DNA from: Geomonas propionica
GTDB lineage: Bacteria; Desulfobacterota; Desulfuromonadia; Geobacterales; Geobacteraceae
Direction of reading: 5' to 3'
DNA: 64,000 bases
NCBI RefSeq assembly: GCF_016458235.1
Contig: NZ_JAEMHK010000011.1
Location: 1 to 64,000 of the forward strand
Made by a program: the position numbers and the translations under genes. This document shows, piece by piece, positions 35,251 through 44,138 of the stretch. Positions within the stretch are counted from its first letter, which is position 1. The number at the start of each line of letters is the position of its first letter. The notes under the pieces are model-generated. The model was not told the origin of the DNA, ran no database searches, and saw nothing but the letters and a program-made list of their open reading frames with translations.

Positions 35251-36372
35251 ATGTCAGGGAGCGTTCTTATCACCGGGGGGGCCGGTTTCATCGGTTCCCA
35301 TCTGGCGGACGAGCTGCTGCGTCACGGCTACCGGGTGCGCGTGCTGGACAGCCTGGTGCCGCAGGTTCACGGTCCCGATGCCGGCCGGCCGGCGTACCTC
35401 GACCCCGAGGTCGAACTGATCAAGGGAGACATGCGGGATCCGGCGGCGGTGCAAAAGGCGCTGGCCGGCACCGAGGCGATATTCCATTTCGCCGCCATGG
35501 TCGGGGTAGGGCAGAGCATGTACGAGATCGAGCGCTACACCTCGGTGAACAACTGCGGCACCGCTGTGCTGCTCGAGGCGATGGCACAGGCTAAGGGTGA
35601 GCGCAAGCTCATCGTCGCCTCCAGCATGAGCATCTACGGTGAAGGGCGTTACCGGGACGGCAGCGGGGCGTATTACGACAACGTGAGAAGGGAGGTCGGG
35701 CAGCTGCAGCGGGGGAGTTGGGAGCCGCTGCTTAAGGAAAGCGAACCTCTTATTCCGGTCCCCACCCCGGAAGAGAAAGCACCCTCGCTCGCCTCGGTGT
35801 ACGCCCTTTCTAAATATGACCAGGAGCGCATGGCGCTTATCGTCGGCGGGTGCTACGGCATCCCGGTGATCGCGCTGCGCTTTTTCAACGTCTACGGCAC
35901 CAGGCAGGCGCTGTCCAACCCCTACACCGGCGTCTTGGCCATCTTCGCCTCCAGGCTCATGAACGGCAACCCGCCGCGCATCTTCGAGGACGGCCGGCAG
36001 CAGCGCGATTTCGTCAGCGTACACGACGTGGTCGCCGCCTGCCGCCTGGCGCTGGAGGTGGACCAGCAAAAGCAGCAGCTCTTCAACATAGGCAGCGGCG
36101 CCAAGATCTCGGTGCTGCAGGTGCTTGAGCGTTTTTGCCAGGTGCTCAACATCGACTCCATCGAGCCGGAGATTACCGGCAGCTACCGCGCCGGCGACAT
36201 CCGCCACTGCTTCGCCGACATCACCAGCGCCAAAGAGGTGCTGGGGTACGCCCCCCGGGTCAGCTTCGAAGAGGGGCTCCGGGAGCTGGCGGGATGGCTG
36301 GAAGGGGAAGTGGCGATAGACAGGGTCGCCCAGGCGCACGCCGAGCTGGCCCAGCGGGGATTGACCCTATGA
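35251..36372 (+). CDS. NAD-dependent nucleotide-sugar epimerase/dehydratase
   Basis: Extended SDR enzyme of 373 residues. NAD site ITGGAGFIGSHLADELL (about 5-20), catalytic Ser in SSMSIYGEG, and Tyr/Lys in YALSKYDQERM. Such enzymes act on UDP- or CDP/GDP-sugars; the exact substrate is not clear. The insert between SIYGEG and YALSK (about 45 residues) is longer than in typical GalE. ATG with GGGAGG upstream; upstream in-frame ATG at 35209 not favoured. Its last codons overlap the following fusion gene (ATGA). Confidence 0.88.
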   Translation: MSGSVLITGGAGFIGSHLADELLRHGYRVRVLDSLVPQVHGPDAGRPAYLDPEVELIKGDMRDPAAVQKALAGTEAIFHFAAMVGVGQSMYEIERYTSVNNCGTAVLLEAMAQAKGERKLIVASSMSIYGEGRYRDGSGAYYDNVRREVGQLQRGSWEPLLKESEPLIPVPTPEEKAPSLASVYALSKYDQERMALIVGGCYGIPVIALRFFNVYGTRQALSNPYTGVLAIFASRLMNGNPPRIFEDGRQQRDFVSVHDVVAACRLALEVDQQKQQLFNIGSGAKISVLQVLERFCQVLNIDSIEPEITGSYRAGDIRHCFADITSAKEVLGYAPRVSFEEGLRELAGWLEGEVAIDRVAQAHAELAQRGLTL

Positions 36373-38426
36373 GCCGGCCGGTTGTGGAGTCGCTGCCGGA
36401 GAAGTTCGGCATGGTCGAGTGGTTCCGTCCCGGGGAGCGGGAGCGGGTGGAGCGGGTGCTGGCGGACATGAAGAAGCTCGGGGCGAAGCGTCTGCGCACC
36501 GGCATCTCTTGGGCCGACTGGTACACCAGCGAGGGGAAAGAATGGTACGAGTGGCTGGTGCCGCGCCTTTGCAGTGAGGTGGAGCTCCTGCCCTGCGTGC
36601 TCTACACCCCTCCCTCCATCGGCGTCGAGGCCAAGACCTCCTCTCCTCCCAGAAGGCCCCGTGACTACGCCGACTTCATCGATCTCTTCATCACTGCCTT
36701 CGGGGAACATTTCGAGTACGTGGAACTCTGGAACGAGCCCAACAATTTAAGCGAATGGGACTGGACCCTCGATCCCCACTGGACCGGCTTCGGCGAGATG
36801 ATCGGGGCGGCGGCGCACTGGGCCAAAAAGCGCGGCAAGAAGACGGTTCTGGGCGGGATGAGCCCCATTGACGGGCACTGGCTCTGCCGCATGTTCGACT
36901 TAGGCGTCATGGAGTACATCGACGTGGTGGGGATCCACGGCTTCCCGGATATCTTCGACTACACCTGGAAGGGGTGGGGGAGAAACATCGCCATGGTGCG
37001 GGAGATCCTGGACCAGCACGACTCCCCCTGCGAGATCTGGGTCACCGAGGCCGGCTTCTCCACTTGGCAGCACGACGAGTTCAAGCAGGCCCGGGTCTTC
37101 CTGGAATTCCTGGAGGCCCCGGCGCAGCGGCTGTACTGGTACGGCGCCGACGATCTGGACCCGGGTCTGGCCGCGGTGGACCGTTTCCATCTGGACGAGC
37201 GCGAATACTATTTCGGCTTCCGCAAGGCGGACGGTACACCGAAGCTGCTCTACCGCCTGCTCGAGGAGGGGAAAGTGACGGCGCTGAAAAAGGTGGGGCA
37301 AGTGGCGACGGCGGCACCGGCTCGGGCCGGCTCGACTGCGGAAAAGGCGATCCTCGTCACCGGCGGGGCCGGCTTCATCGGCACCAACCTGGTGCACCAC
37401 CTGACCCGCGAGGGGCAACGGGTCATCGTCTATGACAACCTGTCGCGGCCCGGCGTGGAGGAGAACCTCCTCTGGCTCAAGGAAACCTGCGGCGACCGGC
37501 TCGAGGTGAGGATCGCCGACACGAGGAACCACCTGGCTCTGCACGACGCCATCACCCAGTGCTCCCACGTGTATCATTTCGCCGCCCAGGTCGCAGTCAC
37601 CACCAGCATCGACAATCCCGCCGCGGACTTCGCCATCAACGGGCAGGGCACCTTCGCCCTTCTGGAGGCGATCCGCACCGCCAAGGAGCGTCCCTCCCTG
37701 TTGTTCACCTCGACCAACAAGGTCTACGGCGGCATCGAGGGGTGCCGCATCCGGAAAAACGGCGCGCGTTACGAGCCGCTGGACCCGGAACTTCAGCGCT
37801 ATGGCTTCGGCGAGGGGACGCCGCTTGATTTCCTGAGCCCTTACGGTTGCTCCAAGGGGTGCGCCGACCAATACGTGCTCGACTACGCCCGCAGCTTCGG
37901 CATCAACGCCGCCGTGTTCCGGATGAGCTGCATTTACGGCCCGCACCAGTACGGCACCGAGGACCAGGGGTGGGTGGCCCACTTCGCCATCCGGACCCTG
38001 AAAGGGGAGCCCATCACCCTCTACGGCGACGGTTACCAGGTGCGCGACCTCCTCTTCGTCGAGGACCTGGTGGACGCCATGTGCCGCGCCGGTGCGATGA
38101 TGCCGCAGATCTCCGGCCAGGCCTTCAACATCGGCGGCGGCACCGACCGCGCCGCGAGCCTTCTGGAACTTTTGGAGCTGTTGCGCGATCTGCACGGCTC
38201 CCTACCCCAGATCAGCTTCGACGACTGGCGCACCGGGGACCAGCGCTACTACGTCTCCGACACCAGGAAATTCGCAACGGCAACCGGTTGGACCCCGCGC
38301 CATTCCGTGCGGGAGGGGGTGGAGCGGCTCTATAGCTGGCTTTGCCAGTCGATGAGCGTCCCGCAGCGCCCCGTGGAGGACACCAAGACAAAAAGCTACC
38401 CGGCATCGGGTGTGGAGGCCATGTGA
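36369..38426 (+). CDS. Glycosidase-nucleotide-sugar epimerase fusion protein
   Basis: A 685-residue two-domain protein. Residues about 10-305 form a glycoside-hydrolase TIM-barrel-like domain (clan A) with acid/base Glu123 in LWNEPNN and nucleophile Glu227 in WVTEAGFST. Residues about 325-670 form a full SDR epimerase: TGGAGFIG (331-338), QVAVTTSIDNP, SPYGCSKGCADQYV with the catalytic Tyr-Lys pair. The SDR part is closest in pattern to CDP-paratose 2-epimerase-type enzymes. The joint is one frame with no stop or repeat, so it is a real fusion. It could open an oligosaccharide or act on a sugar released by the epimerase; unproven. Confidence 0.8.
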   Translation: MSRPVVESLPEKFGMVEWFRPGERERVERVLADMKKLGAKRLRTGISWADWYTSEGKEWYEWLVPRLCSEVELLPCVLYTPPSIGVEAKTSSPPRRPRDYADFIDLFITAFGEHFEYVELWNEPNNLSEWDWTLDPHWTGFGEMIGAAAHWAKKRGKKTVLGGMSPIDGHWLCRMFDLGVMEYIDVVGIHGFPDIFDYTWKGWGRNIAMVREILDQHDSPCEIWVTEAGFSTWQHDEFKQARVFLEFLEAPAQRLYWYGADDLDPGLAAVDRFHLDEREYYFGFRKADGTPKLLYRLLEEGKVTALKKVGQVATAAPARAGSTAEKAILVTGGAGFIGTNLVHHLTREGQRVIVYDNLSRPGVEENLLWLKETCGDRLEVRIADTRNHLALHDAITQCSHVYHFAAQVAVTTSIDNPAADFAINGQGTFALLEAIRTAKERPSLLFTSTNKVYGGIEGCRIRKNGARYEPLDPELQRYGFGEGTPLDFLSPYGCSKGCADQYVLDYARSFGINAAVFRMSCIYGPHQYGTEDQGWVAHFAIRTLKGEPITLYGDGYQVRDLLFVEDLVDAMCRAGAMMPQISGQAFNIGGGTDRAASLLELLELLRDLHGSLPQISFDDWRTGDQRYYVSDTRKFATATGWTPRHSVREGVERLYSWLCQSMSVPQRPVEDTKTKSYPASGVEAM

Positions 38427-39397
38427 TGAGCGAGATGATGCAGGCGGCGGTGATCACCGGCCCGGGCGAGGCCGCCGTGCAACTGGTGCCCCGGCCGGAA
38501 CCGCAGGCGGGAGAGGTGCTGGTGGCGCTGGAGGGATGCGGTGTCTGCGCCTCGAACCTGCCCTTATGGCAGGGGCGCACCTGGTTCAATTACCCGGCGC
38601 TTCCCGGTGCCCCCGGGCACGAGGGGTGGGGGCGGGTGCGGGCGCTGGGAGAAGGGGTGCAGGGCGTGCATGTGGGGGATCGGGTCACCTTCCTTTCCTA
38701 CAACGCTTACGCCCAGTACGACATGGTGCGGTCGGACGCCCTGGTGAAGATCCCGGCCTCTCTGGACGGGCAGCCTTTCCCGGGAGAGCCGGTCGGCTGC
38801 GCCATGAACGTGTTCCGCCGCTCCGCCATCGAACCGGGGCAGACCGTCGCCCTGATCGGGGCGGGGTTTTTGGGCGCCATCTTCACCGCGCTCGCCACGG
38901 CGCGCGGCGCGCGCGTGATCGCCATCTCGCGGCGCGGCTTCGCCCTGGAACTCGCCAAGCGCTGCGGCGCCGAGGAGACCGTGGTCCTGGACGACCACCA
39001 GCGGGTCATGGATTGGGTGCGGCAGTTGGCCGGGGAGCGCGGCTGCGACCGGGTCGTGGAGGCAACCGGGCACCAGTGGCCGCTGGATCTGGCCGGGGAA
39101 CTGGTGCGGGAAGGGGGTAAGATCGTCATCGCAGGGTATCACCAGGACGGTCTGCGCCAGGTCAACCTCCAACTCTGGAACTGGAAGGGGATCGACGTCA
39201 TCAACGCGCACGAGCGCGACCCGCGGGTCTACCTCGAGGGGATCCGTGCCGGCATTGCCGCCGTGGAGTCGAGGATGTTCCCGCTTAAGGAGCTGATCAC
39301 CCACAGTTTCACCCTGGCAGAACTGGGACGCGCCTACCAGGCGCTGGAAGGGCGTCCCGACGGATTCCTAAAAGGGATGATCCGCATTGAGCATTAA
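38426..39397 (+). CDS. Zinc-type medium-chain dehydrogenase
   Basis: A 323-residue MDR-family dehydrogenase. Catalytic-zinc Cys in EGCGVCASNLPLW, His/Glu in PGHEGWGRV, and NAD site VALIGAGFLGAIFTALATARGARV. The structural-zinc four-Cys loop is absent. Resembles sugar alcohol or 2-deoxy-scyllo-inosamine-type dehydrogenases in aminosugar paths, but the substrate cannot be told. Start ATG overlaps the stop of the fusion gene by one base (TGATG). Confidence 0.85.
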   Translation: MSEMMQAAVITGPGEAAVQLVPRPEPQAGEVLVALEGCGVCASNLPLWQGRTWFNYPALPGAPGHEGWGRVRALGEGVQGVHVGDRVTFLSYNAYAQYDMVRSDALVKIPASLDGQPFPGEPVGCAMNVFRRSAIEPGQTVALIGAGFLGAIFTALATARGARVIAISRRGFALELAKRCGAEETVVLDDHQRVMDWVRQLAGERGCDRVVEATGHQWPLDLAGELVREGGKIVIAGYHQDGLRQVNLQLWNWKGIDVINAHERDPRVYLEGIRAGIAAVESRMFPLKELITHSFTLAELGRAYQALEGRPDGFLKGMIRIEH

Positions 39398-39410
39398 GAA
39401 AGGGGAAGGG

Positions 39411-40412
39411 ATGAAGAAGAAACAGGCATTACCCAGGCTCGGGTTCCTCGGGACCGGCTGGATCGGCCGGCACCGGATGGAGGCGATCGTCAAGAGCGGG
39501 GAGGCCGAGGTGGCCGCTATCGCGGACCTCTGCCCTGAGAGCGCCCGGGAGGCGGGGACGCTCGCGCCCGGGGCGCTGGTCGTGGAGTCCCTGGAGGAAC
39601 TGCTCGAACTGGATTTGGACGGAGTGGTGATCGCGACCCCGAGCGCGGGGCACTGCTACCACGCGCTGCGCGCCCTGGACCGCGGCCTGGCCGTGTTCTG
39701 CCAGAAGCCCTTGGGGAGAAACGCGGAAGAGGCGCAGCTCGTGGTGGCCGCGGCGCGGGCGGTGAACCGGCTTTTGGGCGTTGATTTCTCCTACCGCTAC
39801 ACCGACGCCATCCAGAAGATGCATCAACTGGTGAGTTCGGGCGAGCTGGGCCAGGTTTACGCGGCCGATCTCGTCTTTCACAACGCCTACGGCCCCGACA
39901 AGGACTGGTTCTACGACCCGGAACTCTCCGGGGGGGGCTGCCTCATGGACCTCGGCAGCCACCTGGTGGATCTCGCCCTCTGGTTCTTCGGCTACCCCGA
40001 AGTGCGCAGCGTCTCCAGTTCCATCTTCTCCGGCGGTGAGCGGCTCAAGGTCGGCTCCAGGAAAGTCGAAGACTACGCGGTGGTTTCCATGGTGCTGGAG
40101 GATGGGCACGCGGTGCGGGTGGCCTGCTCCTGGAACGTCTCTGCGGGACGGGACGCCGTCATCGAGTCGAGCTTCTACGGGACCCACGGCGGCGTGAGCT
40201 TCAAGAACGTGCAAGGCTCCTTCTACGACTTCGTGGCCGAGCGCTTCCGCGGTACCTCCACAGAGACCATCGCCGCGCCCCCGGACGAGTGGGGGGGGCG
40301 GTGCGCCGTGGCTTGGGCGCGTCAATTGAGATTAGGAGGCAACGGCTTCGATCCTCAGGCGGAGCAACTGGTCCGGGTGGCCGAGGTGCTCGACGCCGCC
40401 TATGGAAGATGA
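39411..40412 (+). CDS. Gfo/Idh/MocA family oxidoreductase
   Basis: A 333-residue NAD(P)-dependent oxidoreductase. Rossmann domain with LGFLGTGWIGRHRMEAI and the family motif QKPLGRN (Lys of the EKP motif). C-terminal substrate domain with GGCLMDLGSHLVDLALWFFG, where the His of the D-x-G-x-H-x-x-D motif is present. Acts on sugars or sugar nucleotides, likely with the dehydrogenase before it. ATG at 39411 with GGGGAAGGG upstream. A 214-base non-coding gap follows, with no clear structure found there. Confidence 0.88.
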   Translation: MKKKQALPRLGFLGTGWIGRHRMEAIVKSGEAEVAAIADLCPESAREAGTLAPGALVVESLEELLELDLDGVVIATPSAGHCYHALRALDRGLAVFCQKPLGRNAEEAQLVVAAARAVNRLLGVDFSYRYTDAIQKMHQLVSSGELGQVYAADLVFHNAYGPDKDWFYDPELSGGGCLMDLGSHLVDLALWFFGYPEVRSVSSSIFSGGERLKVGSRKVEDYAVVSMVLEDGHAVRVACSWNVSAGRDAVIESSFYGTHGGVSFKNVQGSFYDFVAERFRGTSTETIAAPPDEWGGRCAVAWARQLRLGGNGFDPQAEQLVRVAEVLDAAYGR

Positions 40413-40626
40413 TTCAAGGTAAACCGGTAAGCAGATACAGCGATAATTAGATAAGACGATAAGCCGCGCCGGGCGGCGCTTCAGGAACCCCTCGGGCCGG
40501 TAAGGACGAGGGGGCGGAGGTGTCGCTCGGCCGAAGCGTCCTCTCCGTCTCATGAGGTGGCGGGGTCTTAGTGGTTAATATTTCAGTTGTTTTTACCATC
40601 ACCCTGTAGTCCGGGATTTTTTATTC

Positions 40627-41772
40627 ATGAATAATTTGATTCCCAGCATAGGAGCAGACAACCAAGCGCTTCCGAGCGCGCCCGGACTGATCCTCATGGC
40701 CGCCGATCCCATCGGGGGGGTCTGGAACTACGTCCTGGAATTGAGCCGCGGCCTGGCCCCCCATGGGGTAAACGTCGCGCTTGCCACCATGGGACGCCCA
40801 CTTTCCCCGGGGCAGCGCCGGGAGGTGGCCGACGAGGGGAATGTCACGCTGTTCGAGAGCAAGTACCGCCTCGAGTGGATGGACAACCCCTGGGGCGATG
40901 TGGAAAAAAGCGGGGAGTGGCTGCTGTCCCTGGAGGCGGAGCTCAAGCCCGACTTGGTGCACCTGAACGGCTACGCCCACGCCGCGCTCCCCTGGCGCAG
41001 CCCGTGCCTCGTGGTCGCCCACTCCTGCGTCCTTTCCTGGTGGGAGGCGGTGCGCGGGGAGCAAGTGCCGCAGCGGCTCGACGACTACCGGACCCGGGTC
41101 TCCCGTGGGCTGGCCGCGGCGGACCTGGTGGCCGCACCTTCCTCGGCGATGCTCGATTGCATCAGGAGGCTTTACCTGCCGCTCCCCGACGCCCAGGTGG
41201 TCTACAACGCCCGCGGTCGCACCAGGTTCCGCCCCGGCAGGAAGGAGGACTTCATCCTTTCCGTGGGGCGGGTCTGGGATGAGGCGAAGAACATCGGGGC
41301 CCTGGTGCGTAACGCGTACGATCTTCCTTGGCCGGTGTACGTGGCGGGGGAGATCAACCAACCAGGCGGTGGAGCGGCCAACGTCGACGGCGTGAATCGG
41401 TTGGGATTCCTGGCGCCGGAATCGCTGGCCCCCTGGTATGCCGCCGCCGCCATCTACGTCCTCCCGGCGCGCTACGAACCCTTCGGCCTCACCGTCCTCG
41501 AGGCGGCCCAATCCGGCTGCGCGCTGGTGCTCGGCGACATCCCCAGCCTGCGCGAACTCTGGGACGGGGCGGCGCTGTTCGTCGATCCGGATTCCGCGAT
41601 GGACCTGCAAAAGCAGCTGCGCGCTCTCTGCGCCGACCGCAACCGCCAGGCGAGCCTCAGGGAAAAGGCGCTGGAGCGAAGCCGCAGCTTCACCGCCGGC
41701 AGGATGACCGACGGCTACCTGGCGCTGTACCACCGGCTGCGTCGAGGGAAATCAATGACGGAGGAAGTCTGA
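40627..41772 (+). CDS. GT4-family glycosyltransferase
   Basis: A 381-residue GT-B fold enzyme, soluble or peripheral. The N-terminal part starts GLILMAADPIGGVWNYVLELSRGLAPHG, typical of GT4. The C-terminal donor site has the E-x7-E pair in YEPFGLTVLEAAQSGCALV and the HS...S acceptor-side residues in VVAHSCVLSWW. Donor and acceptor unknown. Starts after the 214-base gap, three bases before the next gene, so the four glycosyltransferases form one block. Confidence 0.88.
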   Translation: MNNLIPSIGADNQALPSAPGLILMAADPIGGVWNYVLELSRGLAPHGVNVALATMGRPLSPGQRREVADEGNVTLFESKYRLEWMDNPWGDVEKSGEWLLSLEAELKPDLVHLNGYAHAALPWRSPCLVVAHSCVLSWWEAVRGEQVPQRLDDYRTRVSRGLAAADLVAAPSSAMLDCIRRLYLPLPDAQVVYNARGRTRFRPGRKEDFILSVGRVWDEAKNIGALVRNAYDLPWPVYVAGEINQPGGGAANVDGVNRLGFLAPESLAPWYAAAAIYVLPARYEPFGLTVLEAAQSGCALVLGDIPSLRELWDGAALFVDPDSAMDLQKQLRALCADRNRQASLREKALERSRSFTAGRMTDGYLALYHRLRRGKSMTEEV

Positions 41773-41775
41773 GCC

Positions 41776-42870
41776 ATGCGCATCGTGATGTTTTACCAAT
41801 CACTCCTTTCCGACTGGAACCACGGCAACGCCCATTTCCTGCGGGGCATCGTCACCGAACTGGGGCAGCTCGGACACGAGGTGACGGTCTACGAGCCGGA
41901 AAACGGCTGGAGCTACAGCAACATGCTGCGCGACAGCGGCGAGGCGGTGCTGCACGGTTTCCAGCGGGCCTACCCCGGGCTTGCTGGCGCCACCTACCGG
42001 CTCGAGGAACTGGACCTCGACCGCATCCTTGCCGGCGCTGACTTGGTTGTCGTGCACGAGTGGAGCGACCACGAGCTTGTCCGGCGCCTGGGGGAGCACC
42101 GTAAAGGCGGCGGCAGGTACCGCCTGCTGTTCCACGACACCCACCATCGGAGCGTCACCGACGAGCCCGCCATGGCCGCCTACGACCTCTCCGGCTTCGA
42201 CGGAGTGCTGGCCTACGGCGCGCGGATCCGGGATATCTACCTTGACCGGGGGTGGGCGAAGCGGGTCTGGCTATGGCACGAGGCGGCGGACGTGCGGGTA
42301 TTCCGGCCCCTGCAGTCGCCGGACAAGGTGGGCGACGTGGTCTGGATCGGCAACTGGGGCGACGACGAACGCAGCCAGGAGATCCGGGAGTTCTTCATCG
42401 AGCCGGTGCGGAGGCTGCACCTGAAAGGGGTGGTCTACGGCGTGCGCTACCCGAAACAGGCGCTGCAACTTCTGGCCGAGGCGGGAATCGGCTACGGCGG
42501 CTGGCTTCCCAACTTCGAGGTGCCGCGCGTGTTCAGCCGGTTCCGGCTCACGGTCCACATTCCGCGCCGTCCCTATGTGGAGGCCCTCCCCGGCATTCCA
42601 ACCATCCGCCCCTTCGAGGCGCTCGCCTGCGGCATCCCGCTGGTCTCCGCCCCCTGGGTCGACAGCGACCGGCTTTTCACCGGCGGAGTAGACCTCCTCT
42701 ACGCCAGGGACGGCCGGGAGATGGAGCGGCAGATGCGGAGCCTGCTGCAGGATCCGGACTTGGCAAGGAGCCTGTCCGAGCATGGCCGGGAGACCATCCT
42801 GGCCCGGCACACCTGCCGGCACCGCGTGGAAGAACTGCTGTCCATCTGCCGCGAACTGGGCATCGCGTGA
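41776..42870 (+). CDS. CgeB-like glycosyltransferase 1
   Basis: A 364-residue GT-B type protein. It shares with the next two glycosyltransferases the opening pattern FYQSLLSDWNHGNAHFLRGIVTELGQLGHEVTVYEP, that is N-G-x-A-x-x-x-R-G near residue 15-24. The C-terminal half includes IPTIRPFEALACGIPLVSAPW and the final HTCRHRVEELL helix, as in CgeB/DUF3880 proteins. CgeB is a spore-coat glycosylation gene of Bacillus. Its role here is not known. ATG at 41776. Confidence 0.78.
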   Translation: MRIVMFYQSLLSDWNHGNAHFLRGIVTELGQLGHEVTVYEPENGWSYSNMLRDSGEAVLHGFQRAYPGLAGATYRLEELDLDRILAGADLVVVHEWSDHELVRRLGEHRKGGGRYRLLFHDTHHRSVTDEPAMAAYDLSGFDGVLAYGARIRDIYLDRGWAKRVWLWHEAADVRVFRPLQSPDKVGDVVWIGNWGDDERSQEIREFFIEPVRRLHLKGVVYGVRYPKQALQLLAEAGIGYGGWLPNFEVPRVFSRFRLTVHIPRRPYVEALPGIPTIRPFEALACGIPLVSAPWVDSDRLFTGGVDLLYARDGREMERQMRSLLQDPDLARSLSEHGRETILARHTCRHRVEELLSICRELGIA

Positions 42871-42875
42871 ATCCA

Positions 42876-42998
42876 AAAAGCGGTTACGCAAAGGGCACAA
42901 AGAATCCGCTGAGGACGGAAAGAATGCTTGGGATACAATAAAAGCTTTTCTTCGCGTACTTTGCGCCTGCTTCGTGTGCTTTGCGTAACAGCTTTGCT
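42876..42998. repeat. Single AAGCGGTTACGCAAAG hairpin repeat inside the sugar cluster
   Basis: Left end AAAGCGGTTACGCAAAGGGC and right end GTGCTTTGCGTAACAGCTTT are inverse copies, with CTTTTCTTCGCGTACTTTGCGCC in the middle. Same family as 11882 and 23211. It sits between two glycosyltransferase genes and could act as an RNA processing or pausing site. Confidence 0.75.
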
Positions 42999-43028
42999 TT
43001 TAACTTCTTCTACATGAAAGGAACCACC

Positions 43029-44138
43029 ATGGCCGCCCCTCTAAACATCTCCTTCTTCGCCTCGAGCCTGGTCTCCGCCTACTGGAACGGCGCTGCCACC
43101 TACTACCGCGGCATGGTACGGGCGCTTTCCCGCCTCGGACACCGCATCACCTTCTACGAACCCGACGCCTACGAGCGGCAGGCGCACCGGGACATCGAGG
43201 ACCCGGACTGGGCCACCGTGGTGGTTTACCCCGCCACCGAGCAGGGGGTGTTGCGCTCCCTGGAAGCGGCCAAGGGCTCCGACCTCGTCATCAAGGCAAG
43301 CGGGGTCGGGGTTTTCGACGAACTGCTGGAGCGCGAGGTGCTGCGCCTGAAACGGTCGGGGACCCAGGTGATCTTCTGGGATGTGGACGCACCGGCCACC
43401 TTGGAGCGGATCGGTAGTGACACCCAGGACCCGTTCCGCGCCCTGATCCCGCAGTACGACCTGGTGCTCACCTATGGCGGCGGCGACCCTATCGTGCGCG
43501 CCTACCGCGGCTTCGGCGCCCGCTGCTGCATCCCCATCTACAACGCGCTCGACCCCGACACCCATTACCCGGTCCCTCCCGATCCGCGGCTCAGGGCTGA
43601 TCTTTCCTTCCTGGGCAACCGCCTGCCGGACCGCGAGCGCCGGGTCGAAGATTTCTTCCTGTCCGTGGCCGGCAAGCTGCCTAATCGGAGCTTCCTGCTG
43701 GCTGGCAGCGGCTGGGAGGGCAAGGAGCGCTCCGGCAACGTGCGCTACCTGGGGCACCTGGGCACCTGCGATCACAACGCGTTCAACTGCAGTGCCATGG
43801 CCGTTCTCAACGTGAGCCGCGACGGCATGGCGCGTAACGGCTTTTCCCCCGCCACCCGCGTCTTCGAGGCGGCCGGTGCCGGCGCCTGCATGATCACCGA
43901 CCACTGGGAGGGGATCGAGCATTTCTTCGAGCCGGAGCGGGAGATCTGTGTGGCCCGAAACTGCGACCAGGTGGCGGAGATCCTGGAGCGGCTCACCCCG
44001 TCGATCGCGGCGGCCATGGGGACCCGGGCGTTGGCGCGGGTGCGGGCGCACCACACCTATGCGCACCGGGCCAGGCAGTTCCAGGAGATCTTCACCGCCA
44101 GGCCGTTACGCGGGGCGTACATCGGAGGGGCACCATGA
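43029..44138 (+). CDS. CgeB-like glycosyltransferase 2
   Basis: A 369-residue paralogue of its neighbours; opens FFASSLVSAYWNGAATYYRGMVRALSRLGHRITFYEP. The second half has the CgeB-type LSFLGNRLPDRE, VEDFF...GSGWE and SPATRVFEAAGAGACMITDHWEGIEHFFEPE with the donor-binding Glu. ATG at 43029 with AAAGGAACC upstream; MKGTTM at 43014 is a possible alternative. The stop overlaps the next start by ATGA. Confidence 0.82.
   Translation: MAAPLNISFFASSLVSAYWNGAATYYRGMVRALSRLGHRITFYEPDAYERQAHRDIEDPDWATVVVYPATEQGVLRSLEAAKGSDLVIKASGVGVFDELLEREVLRLKRSGTQVIFWDVDAPATLERIGSDTQDPFRALIPQYDLVLTYGGGDPIVRAYRGFGARCCIPIYNALDPDTHYPVPPDPRLRADLSFLGNRLPDRERRVEDFFLSVAGKLPNRSFLLAGSGWEGKERSGNVRYLGHLGTCDHNAFNCSAMAVLNVSRDGMARNGFSPATRVFEAAGAGACMITDHWEGIEHFFEPEREICVARNCDQVAEILERLTPSIAAAMGTRALARVRAHHTYAHRARQFQEIFTARPLRGAYIGGAP

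Noticed and set aside
40413-40626. c-di-GMP (GEMM) riboswitch in the gap before the GT4 gene
   Set aside because: Some GC-rich pairing is possible, but the conserved core of that riboswitch class was not found.
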